Below, piece after piece: positions 26,367 to 37,686 of a stretch of DNA of 64,000 nucleotides (position 1 is its first letter; each line of letters begins with the position of its first letter). Source of the stretch: Smittium culicis (taxonomy: Eukaryota > Kickxellomycota > Harpellomycetes > Harpellales > Legeriomycetaceae); NCBI GenBank assembly GCA_001970855.1, contig LSSN01000060.1, forward strand, positions 1 through 64,000, in the 5' to 3' direction. A program made the position numbers and the translations under genes. A model generated the notes under the pieces. That model saw nothing but the letters and a program-made list of their open reading frames with translations. It ran no database searches and was not told where the DNA came from.

Positions 26367-26392
26367 AATGTTTGCGATCCTTCGCAAACATT
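26367..26392. repeat. Perfect 10-bp hairpin stem within an imperfect larger foldback
   Basis: AATGTTTGCG (26367-26376) pairs with CGCAAACATT (26383-26392), loop ATCCTT. Directly after it AGCTGAGAATTA and TAATCTTCAGCT form a second imperfect stem. GC content here is higher than the surroundings, so it may be the remnant of an inserted element. Confidence 0.8.
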
Positions 26393-29391
26393 AGCTGAGA
26401 ATTAAATAATTAATCTTCAGCTCTTATTATTATATTTCATTTTACATATTTTACTTACTATATTTAAATTAAAATGACAAACAAAAAAAAAACCTATAAA
26501 ATGACTAGTTTTTTCAAAAAAGGAAATGCATCAGAAGAAAAATCATTTTCCTTTTTTTTTTCTCATCATTTTATAAATTAGTTTTTTCGATATCAATTCG
26601 TCTTATTTTAGTTTTATCTTTAAAAACAATCTAGAGCAAAATTGCAATAAAATTTATTATTTTAAAACCAAATAACCAATACTCAAATTAAAAGCAGGTG
26701 AAAAGCTCAATTATTACACTCTTTTTTCCATAAAAAAATATTGGTTTGCTTTTCAGGTTGAAACCCAAACCTCAATTATATACGTGAGATCATTTTTCTA
26801 AAACATAAAAAGTGATACTTTTAGGGGGAAAAGGAAATAAATAAAGATTCAAAATCGCAATAAAACTAATATAATACTATTTAAAACCAATAATATATCA
26901 TAAATACCTTACTATACTATCAAAAAAGGAGATTTATTATGTTTTACGGATTATTGAAAATAATTTTAAAGCTTTAGACAATTTATTACCAATATTTCCA
27001 GCTTTTATTAGCATACCTAAAATAATTTCAATATTAGTAAAATATTATTTTGCTCCTTTTTGTAATTTATTAATCGACTTTGTATCAATTTTTGTAATTA
27101 AAGTATTTATGCAATATTCATAAATCAAGTTTTTATTATCAAGATTAAAAATTTAATAATTTTTTAACTTTATTTTTTCTTTGAAAGATTACAGCTCATC
27201 TGTGAATCAAAATCGATCAAAAAAGACTTTTTTGGCTTTATTTTTGGGTATATGTCTATCTATCTAGGGATATTATTGTTTTAAAAAAACCTTATAACTT
27301 TTTTACAATTTTAATTAATTCTCTAAATATCAGTTTCTTTAATTTTTCTCGAAAAAATTTCGTTTCATCATCACCATTAGGATTTGGTTTAGATCATCGA
27401 ACTTTGGTTTTTTGTCGAAATTATCTTTTTGATTTCTTTCTTGCTAGAATAGAGTACGGAACGCCCAAATTTGGAGAATAATCCATAGCTGTGTCTTGAG
27501 CGATAGTTTCAAGGCACTTAAATAATTTAATCTGAAAATGTTGTAATTTTCTTAATTCTAATTTTTTTTACAAAGATAAGATTGAGCTTTTCTAATTTAA
27601 TTGTTTTTCTTATTTTTAATATATTCTCTTCTGCTTGGTTATTTATTAAGTACATTTTCATTTTCCTTTAATTTAATATAATTCATTTAAATAAAATCTA
27701 CTATCATCTATTCCATCGCAGATGCTTTAGTATTATTATTTGAGTAAGTAATTTGAATTATTAGATATAATTTTTCAGTCAATAATAAACTATTTTATTA
27801 AAAGATTAAATGAAATTTAACTTGCTGAAAAGCTTAGAAGTTCTGAGTAATAGCTAAGATTTTTCTTGATACTAAAAAAATCCTTATTTGGGAAATTATG
27901 TATTCCTATTGTAATATAGGAATAGGTAAATCTTTCATTTTTTAGAAAATATTTATCATTTGATATTTTCATTAAAAAAAGATATTTTTAAATTATATTA
28001 GTATAGAAGCCTAAATTTACTTTTAGTGTTCATGCATGAATTGTGGTCTTTAGTTATGGAAATACACCCGAATTTGCTCGATCCGTGAATTTATCTATTT
28101 ATTTATTATTTGCGATTAGCATGAACAAATATTATGTGGTGATCAAAACATAATAGTTTTTATAAGCACATATATTTTACTATGAAAGAAATGCATGAAT
28201 ATGAAATAAAGCGATAAAAGAAAGAAGGCTTAAATTTACTCTATATAAAAGGGAATGAATCCTTTTTACATACGAGTCTATTTAAAAAAAGGCTATAAAA
28301 AGGTAGGAAAATGACAAAAGTGAAAGATTGAGGTTTTTTTTGGAGAATAATTTTTAATAAGATGAAAGAAATAAAAAAAAACTTGATTATTTATGTATTG
28401 ATTGTTTTGTAATAAAAATTAAACACATTATTTTTTTAAGTCATAGTTGGGTAAATAACAATCCCTAATAAAATAAATGTATTAGTTAGTTTATTAATGA
28501 AATAATATTAGCATTTATGCAATAGAAAATTTAATTATTAAAATTGAAAAGAGAGTGTTGTGGGAAAAGATCATTTAACCATCTTAAATGGCTGATTTTT
28601 CACCTGGATCAATAGAAAGTATTTTTCTTTTTTGGTTAGCTGATAAAAAATAGTCAAATTATTCAAAAGAAATAAAATTGTGCCAAAAGCAGCCCAATTA
28701 TTATAGTTTCAGTCTATTGTAGTTTAATGAATCAACTTAGGGAAAAAAAAAGTCAAATTGTTGTTTTATCAAATGAAAATCAGTCAAAGTTATTAAATTG
28801 CAATAAATAAACTCTAATCAAATATTAAAAATTTGTAAATAAGTCGCTAATTTTTATTATCATTATAAAAAATGAAAAAAATCAAGCATATAAATATTGA
28901 TATCCTAACATATATCCATATTAAAATTTATTATCATTTAAATTCGTAATATTATTGGATATTATAATAAAAATAAAAATCATGGTGCAAAAAAAATCTC
29001 ACATAATGTATAAAAATCTGTAAAAAAAATTAATTGCGCTACTTTATTGCAAAAATAACCAAATAAAGTTTTTTTGTGGATATGATTATGAAAATTTTCA
29101 ATTTTACACTTGATTCTTGAATGTAATTTTTTATATAAAACCTTTATTAAATTTAAACTAAATTCAAACACTCAAATATTCTAATCACTATACTTAAATT
29201 CAAACCTGACAAAAAATTCAATTGATTTGAAAGCATTAGAATATAAATCTACGAAATGTGATATAGCTGTTTTCTATTGCTCTTAACTTCGATAGATTTT
29301 GAGTTGGTATTTTTTATTTGGAATGCAAAAAACACATTTTCTAAGTTTGGTAAATATTTTAGTTCGATTCATATTCAACCCTAAAGCATCA

Positions 29392-29420
29392 GTAAACGTT
29401 TTTATTAATAAAACGTTTAC
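29392..29420. repeat. Near-perfect 29-bp palindrome
   Basis: GTAAACGTTTT at the left end and AAAACGTTTAC at the right end pair completely with a 7-base AT-only centre. A weaker GGTAAA/TTTACC pair lies about 45 bases downstream. Confidence 0.8.
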
Positions 29421-30889
29421 TTTTGTCGAGTATACTGCAAAAAAAAAAAAAAACTTTACTAAGGTAAAAAATTTACCAGATTGTATAAAAATAAAAAAAA
29501 TTGAATAATATTTTTTAAATTTTCGATTAAAAATTTTTATAAAATAAATTTCATAGATACTGTTATTTTTTTATATATTTAATACTTTTTATAATTAATT
29601 CTATAAATATGTGTATGAGTTTTGTTTTCTGCTTGCACTTTCTTCTTTACAACTATCGACTCTGCAGAATTAGCAATGATCTCAGAGGATGTTTGAGATT
29701 ATGGGGTTTGGAACGATTCTTTGGTCATGGTTAAATTGGAGATTCCTTTATATTTTTGTTATTTTTTTTTGGTTTTTTGTTTTTGAAATTAATAAAATGA
29801 TTTAAAATGTAATTAAAATAATAGCTTAAAAATTATTTATTTGAGTACGATTTAATATAATAAAATTTAGGTAATATAATGTTTTTTATTTGTATACTGT
29901 ACGTATAGAAATAAAGATAACGAGAGTGTAAGTTTGTATCGTTTAATTGACGCCTAGAAAAAAGGTTTATACTCTTTAATATTTTTTTTCCGGTGTTCTT
30001 TTCGTGTATTCTTTATTTGTTTCTTTTTATACTTTTCTATTTTAGCGGATTTTTTATTTCTCTTTTTTTTTTTATGAGTTGGTTATATCATTACTATTAT
30101 AGCTTCTTTATGCGATCTTATTATTCTATTTAACAAAATTACATTTATGTTGTTGATGTTATTTGATTGGCCGTGTAAATATTATTTGTATTTTAACTTT
30201 ATTTTGATTTTAAACACTTGTTAGATTTACAATAATTAGTTATTAAGAAGATATTTGGGATATTTTCTACAAAGAACTAATTTTTATTGACTTTTTAGTT
30301 TACAAAGAATCGTTCAAATCATATTTCTTCCACAAATATATTAGATGAATTTAAATAAAATTATATAAAATCCTTAAATAAATTTTAAACTGGTGTTTTA
30401 ACTTTTTTTTGGACTTATAACTTTTAATTGCATTTTGAAGAAGCATTATCTCAAAAATACCTGCAATTTTATTTATTTCCAAAAAGGAGTACATATGATA
30501 AAATTTTTTTCCTTTTAAAAATTGTTCAAGTTATCAATATACATCTGCCCAAAATCAGATAGTGATTCTGGAAAAAGCAAATTTATTTTATTCAAAGTTT
30601 TTTACTAATTATGTCAAATATTTTCCAGTTTTGTTTTTTCATTGTAGAAACAATATTTTCCTTTTCTGATACCCCTAGCTCACTGTCTTAGATTAAATAT
30701 ACATCAAACTTTAATTTTTTTGTATATCCACGAGAATTTCAAGCTCGTTATTTTTGTGTAATTATCTAATTTTTTATCATTTTTGACTTTCTATTTTACT
30801 AAAACCATTGTAATATTTGAATAAATTTACAGATATATAAAAATTCAATAAAAATTAACTTTTTTCCAGTTGGTATATATACTTTAATT

Positions 30890-31301
30890 TTTTATTGAAT
30901 CTCTCCAAAAAAATTATTGTTGATGGCAAAAAATGCTATAATCTTGATACCAACCATCGTTTTTCTTGAATTATAAATTGTCTAATTTTTTTATAACAGC
31001 ATTAAACTCGCTAAATTTCATCAATTTTTTAAAGAAAAACTTCTTTGATCTATTGAAGATCTCAAAATTCTGTGAAAGTTGAATTTTTTTTCAAGTCTTC
31101 ATAAATTTTAATTTTAAACATTGGATTAATTATTTTTAAATTCGTCAAAATATTTTTAGATATATAAAACCAGTAGTGGACTCTCTTTGGATGGTAATTA
31201 AAATTAGAAACTAAATCTGAAATTGTAGGAGCAGAATCAGCAATAACTGTTTTTATTTTCCAAGCTAATCTGGTATTTACTAAACTCATCTTCAAGAGCA
31301 C
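30890..31301 (-). pseudogene. Decayed MULE-family transposase fragment
   Basis: Read on the minus strand from 31301: an IADSAPTISDLVSNF block followed by KRVHYWFYISKNI, then about 60 residues later DGWYQDYSIFCHQQ and FWRDSIKN after a stop. Mutator-like (MULE) transposases have the matching order: (D/A)DGA.AI..A....F followed by C..H..(R/K)N(I/V), then WYEG.....STNN.LE..N..IK. The D of the second block, the pattern W-x-x-x spacing and the WY block are kept, but stops replace key positions of the STNN segment. No N-terminal half or terminal inverted repeats were found. Confidence 0.45.
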
Positions 31302-31619
31302 TTATTCTTCAAGAATAAGAATATTGATTTTCTTTGCTCACTACTGCAGTGAAATATCTAGACAGATATTGGTCTATTTCTGGACTCATGGTTCTAGTGT
31401 GGGGTATTAATATAAGTTCCCCACGTTGGTTTCATCTAGATTAATGGCCATCTGCTACTATATTAAACGCATTTGTTTTAGTTATATTAGTTTATATTAT
31501 TATGAGTACACTCACCTTCTATTTAAAAGTAGTGTTTAAAAAGGTATAAAAACCCATACATTTGGGGATTGGAAGAAAAGGGGATCTATTTTAAAAGAAT
31601 AAAAAGAGGATAATACCAT

Positions 31620-31850
31620 TACCATAAATCAACCAATTTTATTACTGCTATTAATACAGGAAATAAAGATGGTTTATTATTTGAAATTCCAGATAACATT
31701 ACAGGATAATTACCCTCAATTAGCTTTTATGTACAATCTATATATATTATATTGACTTCAGAAAGTAGTTTTATTGAGCTTAATGATGTAAATAAAACTC
31801 TAAGGTTATTTAAATCTAATAATAAGATTCTGAGTATGGTTCCCCAGTGA
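31620..31850 (+). other. Coding-like stretch of unknown origin
   Basis: A 77-codon forward frame with a single internal stop reads FITAINTGNKDGLLFEIPD and later SSFIELNDVNKTLRLFKSNN, with normal-looking residue use for this genome. It ends at TGA 31848-31850. I recognise no family. It may be a decayed exon or retroelement fragment. Confidence 0.2.
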
Positions 31851-32515
31851 AATAGCTTAGTTTTTAAATTCACATATATTTGAAATCATCTATAGTGGTT
31901 GATTGATTATTCGTTCTTTCCTTGATTAACTTCTTGATAAATTATATATTTTATCGATTTTCACCTCTATTACGCTATTTTTCAAGGTAATATATATTCC
32001 TATAGGCTTTTATCAAATTTTTTTTAGGTTTAATATTTCATTTATGTTTTTTTTGCTCTTCTCTTGCATATTTATTTCTATTTAAGCCATTCATATATGT
32101 TAAATTTTTTCCGTAATAAAAATTTCAATGATTTATGACTGCAGGGCACTTATAATTTATAATATTTGAACAATAATACACTGTTGATTTGTACATTTTA
32201 AAAATTTTTTTGAGTAACGCTTTTTCCAAAAAAATCAAACATACCGAATATTCTGAATGATCTGAGGTTACCCGTTCATTATTTCCTGATAGCTTTTTGT
32301 TAAATCCATATTCAAAATTATAAAATTTTCTATATTTTTACTATTTTTTTTATTATGATAAAATAGAATATAAAATATAGCTAATTTTGGTTTAAAATAA
32401 AAATGTTAATTATATATTGTTCAATACAGTCCATTATAGATAAATACTCTAAAATAGTAGTGTTATTAAAAACTTTCAGTTAAATAAATAGCGTTATATA
32501 ATTAATTATAACTCC

Positions 32516-33315
32516 ATGTTTATGTTTATGTTTATGTTTATGTTTATGTTTATGTTTATGTTTATGTTTATGTTTATGTTTATGTTTATGTTTATGTTTA
32601 TGTTTATGTTTATGTTTATGTTTATGTTTATGTTTATGTTTATGTTTATGTTTATGTTTATGTTTATGTTTNNNNNNNNNNNNNNNNNNNNNNNNNNNNN
32701 NNNNNNNNNNNNNNNNNNNNNNNNNNNNNNNNNNNNNNNNNNNNNNNNNNNNNNNNNNNNNNNNNNNNNNNNNNNNNNNNNNNNNNNNNNNNNNNNNNNN
32801 NNNNNNNNNNNNNNNNNNNNNNNNNNNNNNNNNNNNNNNNNNNNNNNNNNNNNNNNNNNNNNNNNNNNNNNNNNNNNNNNNNNNNNNNNNNNNNNNNNNN
32901 NNNNNNNNNNNNNNNNNNNNNNNNNNNNNNNNNNNNNNNNNNNNNNNNNNNNNNNNNNNNNNNNNNNNNNNNNNNNNNNNNNNNNNNNNNNNNNNNNNNN
33001 NNNNNNNNNNNNNNNNNNNNNNNNNNNNNNNNNNNNNNNNNNNNNNNNNNNNNNNNNNNNNNNNNNNNNNNNNNNNNNNNNNNNNNNNNNNNNNNNNNNN
33101 NNNNNNNNNNNNNNNNNNNNNNNNNNNNNNNNNNNNNNNNNNNNNNNNNNNNNNNNNNNNTTTATGTTTATGTTTATGTTTATGTTTATGTTTATGTTTA
33201 TGTTTATGTTTATGTTTATGTTTATGTTTATGTTTATGTTTATGTTTATGTTTATGTTTATGTTTATGTTTATGTTTATGTTTATGTTTATGTTTATGTT
33301 TATGTTTATGTTTAT
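32516..33315. repeat. 6-mer satellite (ATGTTT)n interrupted by an assembly gap
   Basis: Perfect ATGTTT units occupy 32516-32671 and 33161-33315. Between them 32672-33160 is 489 N bases. Both flanks are in the same phase-compatible orientation, so the gap is most likely more of the same array that could not be assembled; the number of N is not proof of its length. The apparent Met-Phe open frame through the array is an artefact of the repeat. Confidence 0.95.
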
Positions 33316-33930
33316 TTAATTCTTTTATATTTTAATAAATTTTTCTGAGAATAGAAATTAAAATATTACTTGTATTTTTATGATATAATTATTTTCTATT
33401 ACATAATAATTAAATATGCCTGCATAAATTAATACATACTTTTATCTTTTATATCGGTCACAAAAAACACAAACATCGACTACGATTCCGACTACGAAAA
33501 AAATCTAAAGCTTCGTTTTTTTTTATCACAAATTTACAATAGTGTTTACTTTATTATATTTTTTAAAATCTTTTAATCGTCATATAAAATTTTAAACTAT
33601 TTTTAATTTGAATAAATAACATTAATCTTCGATTTATTCGTTAATTTATTTTAATTTAAAATAAATATAATTTTAAATAATTTTAATCATTAAAAAGTAA
33701 TTATTTATTTAAAAAATAAACAACATTTAAAATTTATTAGAATTGGAATAAAATAACTATATTAGAACTAAATCGAGTATGAATACTACTGCAGAATAAT
33801 CTCTTCTACTTGAAATTAATAAATATCTAATCATATTTCTATAATATACAGACGTATCTTCGCTTGTAACGCTTTCAAAACCTTTTCATATTTTCTAAAT
33901 ATGATCTGGTTCATCTTCAGGTTTTGAGTA

Positions 33931-34821
33931 CCTAGCATAGTATTTTACTTATGAAAAAAAATTATCTATGGGATTTAGAAATGGTGAATATAAAGGAAAA
34001 TAAATCAATTTAAAGGTTGAATTTTCTATATATGTTCTCACAGAAATAATCTTGTGAAATGCAAAATTTTCCATTAAAAATAGTCCTTGAGTTATACCTT
34101 TACAGTTTAGATCTGAAATAAGTTCTTTGATATATTCTAAAAATAAATCTGATCTATAAGCTGTGCTACTTTGTTTAAAAAATGTATAGCCATTTTTATT
34201 AATAGTTCAGCATGTTGATATGTTTCTGGAACTTATTCTGTCGGAAATTGTAACCGGAGAATTTTCACTTTTAGATCTTCCATACATAGGTCTCAACGAA
34301 AAAAAAAATCCTACATCGTCAATAAAAAAAAATTTAATCTTCACTAAATCAATTAGTATAGTCAAAAAAAATATTTTGCATGATTTTCTCGGGTAATCAA
34401 AGTTTCTTGGTCATTTCTTTTTAAGAAAATATTATGATTCTTTTAATATTGTAAAAAAATCTCCTACAGCATCTTTGAATAGTCGATTTTGATAGGTTTA
34501 CGTCGAATTCATTTGTGATTTTTTTCTTGTAAATCAGATAACCTTAATGTGCAGTCAGCGTTGAGAAAATTTTTTATAAATTTTTTTATTTCATTGGTTA
34601 ATTTCTTTCTCAAATTTCCGCCTTTTGGAATTGAATGTATTCTTGATTTTTTTTTGGTAAACATTTACAATTTTATAAACAGTACAAATTTTAATTTTTA
34701 GGTCATCTGAGATTTTCTTAGAAGATTTTCCTCTGATGTAGCTGTTAATAATTCTATATCTATCTTTATTACTAGACGTTTTGTATTTCATTTTTTTTAT
34801 AAATAGTTTTCTAATCAACAA
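33931..34821 (-). pseudogene. Decayed IS630/Tc1-mariner-like transposase
   Basis: Minus-strand pieces line up with a complete IS630/Tc1-type transposase. The helix-turn-helix N-terminus (MKYKTSSNKDRYRIIN, then GKSSKKISDDLKI) is open from 34788. A linker with STIQRCCRRF and YNIKRI follows after a frameshift. The catalytic core has FIDDVGF with the first Asp, GRSKSE, NISTC, then LFLMENFAFHK where the usual second Asp is Glu, and YSPFLNPIDNFFS with the third acid. The second and third acidic residues are separated by 34 residues, the family spacing. Stops and at least two frameshifts make it dead. Terminal inverted repeats were not identified. Confidence 0.7.
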
Positions 34822-35780
34822 AAAATATATTTGTATATTATTTATTTTTTGAATACTATATTTAGAATTTAATAAAGATTAAATAGTAGTTATAATCAAT
34901 ATAATTAATTTTAAAATTATTTCAGCTGTCTTGATATTCAAATAAAATCTACTGTTAAATTTAATTGTGAATCTAATTATAAAATTTTTTCAATAAGATT
35001 TCAAAGTACAATTCATAAAAGTTATATAAGTTATAGTACATGTTTCAGAATTATTAAAAATCAGCTTTTTTTAGTTATATCAAGTTAATTATATCAAGTC
35101 TTTCGGATCTTATTCATATTTTAGAAAATCAATTGAATCATCTATATTTAGATTTGAAGCTTTTATAAAATTTTTCTAGTAAATTAGAATCAACTTTGGA
35201 ACTTGTAGAAAATTAATTGAACTGTTGAATAATTTTGGTTGATACATTTTGAATCGAATTTGGGTTGTACTTATGTAATTCGGAAAAAAAAATTTTTTCA
35301 TCGCGCCACAAAAAATTTTTATTAGAAATTTCTTGAGCGATAACTACAAACGATAGAAGCTTTTAGAAACTCAATTGCAAAGCCTTATATATCTTTGTTT
35401 TTAAAGAATGTTTTTTAAAGTTTAAAGTTTTTTTATTGGTCACTATTTTTTTTCTTTAAATAGAAAAATATTTTCAATTTATACGTTTTATAAAACCCCT
35501 CTTTGAACCCGTTCTGCGAAATCCTATTGATTGCATATAATGAGTTTTCCCTGTTTTTGTCCTTCTTACGTATAAAGCAAGAAGAACTAAATCCATTGGA
35601 GTAAAGCTACAATAATATATGATTCTTATTGGCCAAGAATATGAAAAGTGAGAGTAGTTTTTAATTGGATAATTAAATCGATTGAAAAATGATTTTCATC
35701 CCAATAGTATTCTCTGATGACTAAAAAAAATACACAATACAATTTTGGTGGTTAATTATTGTAATATTAATTATATTCAT

Positions 35781-35995
35781 TAACCCTTTTCGGGGCAGAT
35801 AACTTTTTTTTATCTAGCAAAAGCATCCAACCACATTGAACTAAATAGACAAATATGAACAATAAAAAATTGTTGGCTAAGAAATATAATTTATCTGATA
35901 AATTATGAAAATTGAATGATTTAATCCTATTAGGGGCGGTTGGCTTTTTCTGATCAATCAAAATTATCAAACCAAATGGCAAATTGATAAATTAA
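35781..35995 (+). repeat. Two truncated copies of the TTAA/CCCTTT short element
   Basis: The first copy begins TTAACCCTTTTCGGGGCAG at 35781 and runs through CATCCAACCACATTGAAC. The second begins TTAATCCTATTAGGGGCGG at 35921. Both match the end of the full-length elements at 36256-36465 and 59273-59468. The minus-strand 71-codon frame across them (35767-35982) shows the same motif twice only because of this DNA repeat. Confidence 0.55.
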
Positions 35996-36255
35996 TATAG
36001 AGTTGATACATTTTATTGGGTATTAACAATAGTGTATCCAATATAAAATAATTTGTATTTGGCTTATCCAATTATGATTTATAAAAAAGTTTATGAGCGT
36101 TTGCTCGTGAAAGAGCTATGCAATATTGAATTTTTTGCAAGTAAAAAGGCGATGGTCTCGGAGTGACTAATCCTTTCAGGAAAGACTTTTTTAGGTGTCA
36201 AAATCATTCAACAAAATATAAATATCATATTGAAAGAAAATCAGTAGTTTTTACT

Positions 36256-36465
36256 TTAACCCTTTCCCGTCCACCACTCTTTAAAAATGTCAATTTATTG
36301 ATTCGTTTATGGTTTATAAGCAAGTTTATTATTTGCTTATTTATTATAATATACCAATAGCTATATGATCCTCGGAATTAAGTTGTTTTAATTGAACGCT
36401 GTTGGCTATATCTGGTGGGTCAAAAATAGTCTATCGCCGGGGAAAGGTATAATCGAAATTTAACG
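36256..36465 (+). mobile_element. Short TTAA-flanked inverted-repeat element (piggyBac-like MITE), copy 1
   Basis: About 210 bases starting TTAACCCTTTCCCGTCC and ending GGGGAAAGGTATAATC, so the ends are imperfect inverted repeats with CCCTTTCC. It aligns end to end with the reverse complement of 59273-59468: shared blocks include ACTCTTTAAAAA, TCGTTTATG, TTTATAAGCAA, CCTCGGAA.TAAAG-like, TTTTAATTGAAC and GTTGG.TA.ATC. TTAA target plus CCCTTT termini is the signature of piggyBac-type elements; no transposase is encoded, so it would be non-autonomous. Confidence 0.65.
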
Positions 36466-36665
36466 GCTTATCTTTCTTTTCTACATACTTAATAGAGGCA
36501 AGTTCATTGGTTCTCCAGCTATTATAGTTAAAATAACTATTTGCTGTTGCTCTACATCAAACCAATAGCTGAATAAAAATAGGAATTTAGTTATTTTTAT
36601 TGAGCGCAGTTGGATATATTTTGTAGATCAAAAAAGAAAACTGCGTGTTATTTGGTTAATCGAAA
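36466..36665 (+). repeat. More diverged copy of the same short element, adjacent in direct orientation
   Basis: The right half (36560-36665) repeats the order ACCAATAGCT, GGAATT.AGTT, TTGA.CGC.GTTGG, ATCAAAAA seen in the copy immediately to its left and ends GTTATTTGGTTAATCG. The left half is poorly conserved. The two copies are therefore in tandem. Confidence 0.5.
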
Positions 36666-36700
36666 ACTTTATAAAAAATGATGGCAAAATATGAGGTTTT

Positions 36701-36906
36701 CGTATATGGGAGATTCTTTTTAGGAGTAGAACATTTTCTATTAAAATTTTTTCTTCACTTCAAGTTTTATTTGGGCTTAAACTCGATTAGAAATTATTAT
36801 CAAATGAATTGATTTTTTTAGTCTATAATTTCAATTAGTTTTTACTAACAAATAATATTCCAAGGAAAAAAAATTCTTCTCGCCCAAGAATCTCCCATAC
36901 ATAAGT
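36701..36906. mobile_element. Possible ~206-bp MITE with TATGGGAGATTCTT ends
   Basis: The left end TATGGGAGATTCTTTTTAGG (from 36704) is mirrored at the right as AAGAATCTCCCATA (to 36902), with weaker pairing continuing inward to about 25 bases. The interior is AT-rich and non-coding. A target-site duplication is not obvious. Length and ends differ from the TTAA family next to it. Confidence 0.5.
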
Positions 36907-37686
36907 ATGTTTATCCCAGTAAATGCAAATAATAAGAAGCGTATTCCTTAATTATAGTAAAAAAAAAATTGTTTAGTATATATAACCTGGAATCACAGGG
37001 TGGTGCTGCGCATCGTTATTTTTTATTAATTAGCAAAGATGATTGGAAAATACCTGAGTACTTATGAGCAAATACCAAAAGATTAATACTCAATAAGCTA
37101 TTATGTTCAAATAGGATGTCGATATAAAAAAAAAGGATTGATACTGCCAATAGCTATAAGTGTTTATTATATTAGCACTATAAAAGCCAATAATATGACG
37201 ATAAAAATATAAAAATAGTGTGAAGAATGAGGCATGTGTGTAGCAGTGTAGTATGATACGCATAGTAAAAGGGGTTAGATCTTATTATATAACGCGAAAA
37301 CATATTTGAATGGCTTAGAGTGTTTAGAGTTTACTTAATCCTTCGCGCGTTTTTAGCGTTAACGCAATTTACTGGTTTGGTTATGTTTAGCCTTTTTACA
37401 CAAAGGGTTTGAACAACAAATTCTAGCTAATATGATTTTTACTAGCTCATGCCTTTATATTTATTTATTAGTGCTTTTCAGCTTTATTGGCAGAGTTTAT
37501 AGGAATCAGGCCAATGTATTGGATCTAATAAGGAATATCTAAAAATCTTTAATCGCTTTACACCCAATAGGACTATAGGCTCACTAGAACCAAAAATAAA
37601 ACCAAAAGTATACCTATATTTCAGCTTATAGCTTTAACATCTTTATCTTACGATTTATTTTTTTTTCTTGTAGTATACTTAATTAA

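Larger units (their letters stand above)
25148..30889. other. AT-rich intergenic DNA with scattered hairpins, no gene seen
   Basis: Apart from the hairpins listed separately nothing is readable as a gene. A patch at about 27360-27530 is less AT-rich and may be a decayed coding fragment, but I could not assign it. Frames of 60-70 codons at 28980-29171 and 29299-29508 have no motif and consist mainly of low-complexity Lys/Phe/Ile runs. Confidence 0.4.

Noticed and set aside
32516..33319. A 267-codon open frame of alternating Met-Phe
   Set aside because: It is the translation of the ATGTTT satellite and runs through the N gap; not a gene.
35500..35620. Minus-strand text SFTPMDLVLLALYVRR as a gypsy integrase end
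   Set aside because: The resemblance is limited to a few residues and no other integrase block lies nearby.
35767..35982. A 71-codon minus frame with an internal protein repeat
   Set aside because: The repetition comes from two copies of the TTAA short element in the DNA, not from a repeated protein domain.
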